DNA of 10,326 nucleotides from Candidatus Stahliibacteriota bacterium. GTDB lineage: Bacteria > Hydrothermota > Tepidihabitantia > B3-TA06. The first letter of the stretch is position 1, and every line of letters begins with the position of its first letter. This document shows positions 8,201-10,326 of the stretch, in pieces. A program made the translations under genes and the position numbers. Below the pieces are notes generated by a model. The model saw nothing but the letters and a program-made list of their open reading frames with translations. It was not told the DNA's origin and did no database searches. The stretch is taken from NCBI GenBank assembly GCA_030670165.1, contig DAOVCF010000055.1, positions 1 through 10,326 on the forward strand, given 5' to 3'.

Positions 8201-8660
8201 CAACCCCTCCGCCTATAACCAGCGCCGCATGGGTAACCGGTATCTGGAACGGCTCGAGTTCAAGGTCGCCTGTGAGTTTTCGCACCATTTCCCGGACAAC
8301 CGTAAGCGCCTTGCGGGTCGCTTGCTCCTTTTCGTTCTCATGGGGCCAGGAAACCTGCTCCCGGATGTTGGCAACCTCCACCTTGAACGGATTAAGCCCG
8401 GCACGCTTGGCCACGTTGCGGAAGGTTTTCTCATGCAGCGAGGGCGAACAGTTTGCAACCACGATGCCATCGAGCTTTTCTTCCTTGATAGTTTGCTCGA
8501 CCATATCCTGGCCAGGCTCAGAACACATGTAGATGTAATCTTTTGAAAACACAACCCCCGGTATACCCCTGGACTCATCGGCCAGCCGCTGGACGTCAAC
8601 CGTGCCCGCGATGTTCAGACCGCAGTGGCACACGAAAACACCTATCCGAGGCTTCCTCAC
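5283..8660 (-). CDS. hdrA: HdrA with nested GltD/NfnL-like NAD(P)H oxidoreductase module
   Basis: A 1125-residue protein; canonical HdrA is far shorter, about 650 residues. It opens as normal HdrA: CHCG at 11-14, Cys46, Cys71, FAD motif GGGVAG at 150-155, Cys194/Cys197 and a ferredoxin site at Cys246, 249, 252, 256. At about residue 291 a GltD-family module begins: iron-sulfur N-domain (Cys296, 300, 341, 345, 349), FAD motif GAGPGG at 397-402, nucleotide motif GGGNSAMD at 527-534, YRRTEREMPA at 550-559 and the FAD-closing GGD at 670-672. After a cysteine cluster (Cys763, 766, 769, 772, 775, 779) HdrA resumes: signature Cys862, 875, 879, 880 and a C-terminal ferredoxin (Cys1058, 1061, 1064, 1068; Cys1089, 1092, 1095, 1099). 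The start is GTG, overlapping the hdrB stop as GTGA behind GGTGGAG. Predicted role: cytosolic bifurcating flavoprotein with a built-in pyridine-nucleotide site. Confidence 0.92.
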   Translation of the reverse strand: MRKPRIGVFVCHCGLNIAGTVDVQRLADESRGIPGVVFSKDYIYMCSEPGQDMVEQTIKEEKLDGIVVANCSPSLHEKTFRNVAKRAGLNPFKVEVANIREQVSWPHENEKEQATRKALTVVREMVRKLTGDLELEPFQIPVTHAALVIGGGVAGIQAALDIADAGHDVYLVERTPTVGGNMLKLSETFPTLDCPQCIMTPKMTEAAQHPHIHILAYSEVEEVSGYIGNFEVKIRHRSPYIDWSKCNGCADCAEVCPVVMKSEWDHGMDTRRAAYRPFDQAVPNKFTIDKQGEPPCRAACPVHLNAHGYVTATSAKEYGQALSLIRNEARFPFAGVAGRICTHPCQEACARKEVDDKSVAIKHIKRWLADWELREKGTAHMDVETSEPSGQRVAIVGAGPGGLQAAVDLRKNGHEVIIFDAQDKPGGMLRTGIPAFRLDKDVLQKECELVFKLGVEYKPNTTIGKDIPLKKLIDDYDAIYLSVGAYKEGKMGIPGEELDGVSGGVQFLGELNRGKMPKLGKRVAVVGGGNSAMDTARSALRLGSEVTIIYRRTEREMPAISDEIHAAKEEGVKFMLLTNPAKFIGEGGKLKSVEVIHMKLGEPDSSGRRRPIPIEGSEEILEFDNVFLAVGEKPDLSFITEADNIELTPWNTIAVDEETLVTSNPKVFSGGDCVTGPATFIDAAGAGRKAARSINLMLEGLDFTRDRANELSRKSDLVGDKDLAKPIPLSPMPELAIKDRITNFNEVELGYSEEDIVAQASRCIHCGGCSECRLCEAVCEPDAIVHSLADWTEQLEVGAIIVATGYELMPLERMPEYGGGKFKHVIDAMQFERILCPSGPTAGEVRRPADGKVPKKVAFVHCAGSRDPEHGVAYCSRVCCMYLVKQAMLYKHAVEDGEAYLFYIDIRTNGKRYEEFYARTMEESHATFIRGKVSRLYEHDGKVTVFSEDTLAGQPIQLEADLVVVAPAMLPSKGTAELASKLRLATDEYGWVSEAHPKLRAIETLTGGVFVAGAIQFPKDITDVVCQASGAAGKVLAMFSRETLEREPLIAEVDPDICTGCGICEEVCPYDASTVDPVKKKAEVNEALCEGCGACAAACPSQAMRLRNATRTQLFAMIEEATRDY

Positions 8661-9532
8661 GACTCCACCTTTTCTTTGAGCCGTGCGAGCACGCGCTCGT
8701 CGGTGATTCCAAGATCATCCGGATCAATCCCCATAGCCAGCCCCATAAGCTGGGTGAAGTAAAGAACCGGCAAACCCTTGAAACCGTAAGAACGCTCTGC
8801 GACCTCCGCCTGCCTTGTGCCGATGTTGAACTCGCACAGAGGGCAGGAAAGGATGATAAGGTCAGCTCCTGATTCGCGGGCACTGCTAACGATATGCTCG
8901 GTGCGCTCTAAAACCAAATCCTTGTTTGCAAGAGTCTGATAGGAACCGCAGCACTCAAGGCGGGAGGGCCAGTTTACCGGTTTTGCACCAAGAGCGCGAA
9001 CCAAATCTTCCATGACCGAAGGGTCCTCCAGATTATCCACTCCTGCGCCTTGAGGCCGTACCAAAGCACATCCGTAATAGGAGGCAACCTTGATGTCTTC
9101 CAAGGGATTCGTAACCTTCTCCCTTAGTCCGTCCCAGCCCACATCATCACGCAGGATTTCTAAAAGGTGGCGAACCTTAACCTTGCCCGAATATTTAAGT
9201 TCCTCCTTGTACATAAAGTCGTTGAGCTCGGCCAGCTTAACCGGGTCGGTCGAGATGTAGTTGTTGGCACGCTTGAGGGTGTTGTAGCACATGGAACACA
9301 GGACGAGGACTTCACTCTCGCCCATCTCCTCGACACGAATCATGTTGCGGATGGTGGCGATGTGGTGCATGGTATCATCGGTGGTTAAAGAGAACACGGT
9401 GCCGCAGCAGTTCCAGCGCTCAATCTCCCGCATCTGGATGTCAAGAACCTTGGCAATGGCGAAAGCCGACTGCTCAAACGCCTTGCCCGTTGTCTTCAAG
9501 GTGCAGCCTGGATAGTATGCAAAACTCTTCAT
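8657..9532 (-). CDS. hdrB: Heterodisulfide reductase subunit B (HdrB)
   Basis: With the start I prefer, this is a 291-residue HdrB. It has two complete CCG (cysteine-rich) motifs: Cys10, Cys42-Cys43, Cys79-x2-Cys82, and Cys155, Cys194-Cys195, Cys230-x2-Cys233. In characterised HdrB each motif holds a non-cubane [4Fe-4S] cluster, and the pair cleaves the CoM-S-S-CoB disulfide. All ligands are present, so the protein should be a functional thiol/disulfide-type reductase, although a bacterium would use a different substrate. The ATG at 9532 gives the family-typical opening MKSFAYYPGC and a one-base TGATG overlap with hdrC, preceded by GAGGAAG. The frame stays open upstream to a TTG at 9563-9565, which would add 11 residues inside hdrC; I consider that less likely. 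Its stop overlaps the GTG of the next gene by four bases. Confidence 0.93.
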   Translation of the reverse strand: MKSFAYYPGCTLKTTGKAFEQSAFAIAKVLDIQMREIERWNCCGTVFSLTTDDTMHHIATIRNMIRVEEMGESEVLVLCSMCYNTLKRANNYISTDPVKLAELNDFMYKEELKYSGKVKVRHLLEILRDDVGWDGLREKVTNPLEDIKVASYYGCALVRPQGAGVDNLEDPSVMEDLVRALGAKPVNWPSRLECCGSYQTLANKDLVLERTEHIVSSARESGADLIILSCPLCEFNIGTRQAEVAERSYGFKGLPVLYFTQLMGLAMGIDPDDLGITDERVLARLKEKVES

Positions 9533-9939
9533 CAGCCGGACAGCTTCCTCAAAGCCGACACCCAAGCGATGGTCGGGTATCGCTCTCGCTCCTCCTCAGG
9601 TATGTTATTAAGGTCTAACTGATCGATGTTCTTGCGCAGACATACCTGGCGAAGCGCCTCCAGCACACGCGCGATGTCTATCCCTTTGGGACAGCGCGAG
9701 GTGCAGGTAAAGCAGGACGCGCATACCCAGATGGTCTTTGATGAAAGCACCGCCTCCACCTCGCCCAATTGCAGAAACCTGATCGCCTGGTTTGGCATGA
9801 TGTCCATCAGGTTTATGGACGGGCAGTCGCCTGAACAGCGTCCGCACTGGTAGCAGGCAAAAACGTCAACTTCAGAAATCCGCTCAACCTTGTCCAGGAT
9901 GTCGCGGCGAGACTTCGTATGCCTGCCAAGTTCAATCAT
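9532..9939 (-). CDS. hdrC: Heterodisulfide reductase subunit C (HdrC)
   Basis: First gene of the operon, 135 residues. It has two [4Fe-4S] motifs of the HdrC/GlpC ferredoxin type: Cys29, 32, 35, 39 (followed by Pro) and Cys73, 76, 79, 83 (followed by Pro-Lys-Gly-Ile-Asp). HdrC relays electrons from HdrA to HdrB in the cytoplasm. There is no membrane segment, so this is the soluble HdrC type and not the cytochrome-linked HdrDE type. It is somewhat shorter than archaeal HdrC, ending soon after the second motif. The ATG at 9937-9939 has no purine-rich Shine-Dalgarno upstream. It lies only 9 bases after a perfect -10 box, so the message probably starts almost at the ATG. Confidence 0.92.
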   Translation of the reverse strand: MIELGRHTKSRRDILDKVERISEVDVFACYQCGRCSGDCPSINLMDIMPNQAIRFLQLGEVEAVLSSKTIWVCASCFTCTSRCPKGIDIARVLEALRQVCLRKNIDQLDLNNIPEEERERYPTIAWVSALRKLSG

Positions 9940-9948
9940 TTAGCGGTG

Positions 9949-9976
9949 ATTATAGGCTGAGAGACATGCTTGTCAA
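9949..9976 (-). promoter_or_regulatory. Consensus sigma70-type promoter of the hdr operon
   Basis: Read on the minus strand, TTGACA (9971-9976) and TATAAT (9949-9954) are separated by 16 bases. Both hexamers match the consensus exactly. The -10 ends 9 bases before the hdrC ATG, so a start site 6-8 bases downstream of the -10 would leave a leader of only about one to three bases. This is the only promoter I see for the seven-gene minus-strand operon. Confidence 0.8.
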
Positions 9977-9996
9977 CCAAAATAGCGGCTGCTTAT

Positions 9997-10011
9997 GTAA
10001 GGAATTCTTAC
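9997..10011. repeat. Inverted repeat between the divergent promoters (possible operator)
   Basis: GTAAG and CTTAC flank a 5-base centre, giving a 15-base inverted repeat (GTAAGGAATTCTTAC). It lies between the two divergent -35 boxes, 2 bases before the plus-strand -35 and 20 bases upstream of the minus-strand -35. The position suits a regulator that acts on both promoters, but a chance palindrome of this size in an AT-rich spacer is quite possible. Confidence 0.3.
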
Positions 10012-10013
10012 CC

Positions 10014-10042
10014 TTGACAAAACCCCCGCTTTGACCTACTAT
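10014..10042 (+). promoter_or_regulatory. Promoter of the plus-strand lipoprotein gene
   Basis: TTGACA at 10014-10019 is a perfect -35 box. Seventeen bases later, TACTAT at 10037-10042 matches four of six positions of the -10 consensus. A start near 10049 would give a leader of roughly ten bases that just includes the ribosome binding site. Confidence 0.6.
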
Positions 10043-10048
10043 TCTTAT

Positions 10049-10056
10049 GGAGGTGA
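10049..10056 (+). promoter_or_regulatory. Strong Shine-Dalgarno site of the plus-strand lipoprotein gene
   Basis: GGAGGTGA at 10049-10056 is fully complementary to the usual 16S rRNA tail, although it ends only 3 bases before the ATG at 10060. It fixes that start. It also contrasts with the divergent hdrC, which has no such site. Confidence 0.8.
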
Positions 10057-10059
10057 TTT

Positions 10060-10326
10060 ATGAAGCATCTAAAGTTTAGTTTTGTCCTTTTAGGGGTTAT
10101 CCTGGTATTCAGTGGGTGCACACACGTGGTAAACGTCCCGCAGATACCGACCTTGATCGCTCCGGAAGACGGCGCGGTGTTTGAAGCGGAACCGCCGACG
10201 TTCATCTGGACCTCCGATTCGTTATTTCTAGCAGACGCCTACGTTATCATGATCCTCAAGGACTCGTTGAGAAGCGAAGACACCCTGGTCTATGAAACCC
10301 TCGAAGACACGACTTACACGATGCCC
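10060..10326 (+). CDS. Lipoprotein with Ig/fibronectin-like beta-sandwich start (partial)
   Basis: The first 89 codons of a gene that continues past the right edge. Residues 1-19 form a signal peptide (Lys2, Lys5, hydrophobic core) ending in Phe-Ser-Gly-Cys, with Cys20 the likely lipidated residue. After it comes PTLIAPEDGAVFEAEPPTFI, then Trp and Ser, a Tyr-containing hydrophobic strand and a Thr-Tyr-Thr strand. This pattern is typical of fibronectin type III or Ig-like repeats in surface lipoproteins of uncultured bacteria. Its role is unknown. It is transcribed divergently from the Hdr operon, and nothing else ties it to Hdr function. The start is fixed by a strong Shine-Dalgarno site. Confidence 0.85.
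   Translation, partial: MKHLKFSFVLLGVILVFSGCTHVVNVPQIPTLIAPEDGAVFEAEPPTFIWTSDSLFLADAYVIMILKDSLRSEDTLVYETLEDTTYTMP

Noticed and set aside
9533..9565. Upstream TTG start for hdrB giving 302 residues
   Set aside because: It would add 11 residues lying inside hdrC and displace the family-typical N-terminus; the ATG at 9532 has a TGATG overlap and a GAGGAAG site.
1..10326. CRISPR arrays, tRNA or rRNA genes, insertion sequences
   Set aside because: No regularly spaced direct repeats, no RNA gene signature and no transposase-like frame were seen; the window is almost fully occupied by the genes listed.

Overview
The window comes from a bacterium, probably Gram-negative and anaerobic. It carries a large flavin/iron-sulfur electron-transfer operon, Shine-Dalgarno sites, near-consensus sigma70-type promoters and several lipoprotein signals. 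I cannot name the lineage. The set of heterodisulfide-reductase-like (Hdr) genes and beta-sandwich lipoproteins would fit an uncultured candidate phylum, or a sulfate-reducing, syntrophic or acetogenic type of anaerobe; this is inference only.

Layout. Positions 1-54 are probably the tail of an upstream plus-strand gene, followed by a 47-48 residue single-span membrane protein ending at 197. Positions 198-294 are a short convergent gap with no recognisable terminator. From 9939 down to 295 the minus strand is one tight operon, in order of transcription: hdrC, hdrB, a giant hdrA with a GltD/NfnL-like NAD(P)H-oxidoreductase module nested inside it, a second giant protein made of two fused HdrA-like flavoprotein modules, mvhD, an FrhB/FdhB-like iron-sulfur flavoprotein, and a small PrcB-domain lipoprotein. 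Start and stop codons overlap by 1 or 4 bases at five of the six junctions; the sixth has an 8-base gap. Positions 9940-10059 are a divergent promoter region. At 10060 a plus-strand lipoprotein gene begins and runs off the end of the window.

How the genes may work together. HdrA-type flavoproteins bifurcate electrons in characterised Hdr complexes, HdrB and HdrC carry the disulfide-reducing branch, and MvhD connects HdrA to an electron-donating module. No hydrogenase or formate dehydrogenase catalytic subunit is present here. The candidate entry points are therefore the pyridine-nucleotide module embedded in the first HdrA and the FrhB-like subunit at the end of the operon. The simplest model is a soluble NAD(P)H-linked (or FrhB-substrate-linked) electron bifurcating or confurcating complex that couples ferredoxin to a thiol/disulfide-type acceptor of unknown identity.

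Most notable points: the nested HdrA/GltD architecture; the tandem HdrA fusion whose internal N-terminal-type HdrA domain has lost all its cysteines; the apparently leaderless hdrC start behind a perfect TTGACA/TATAAT promoter; and the translational coupling of a lipoprotein to a cytoplasmic redox operon.
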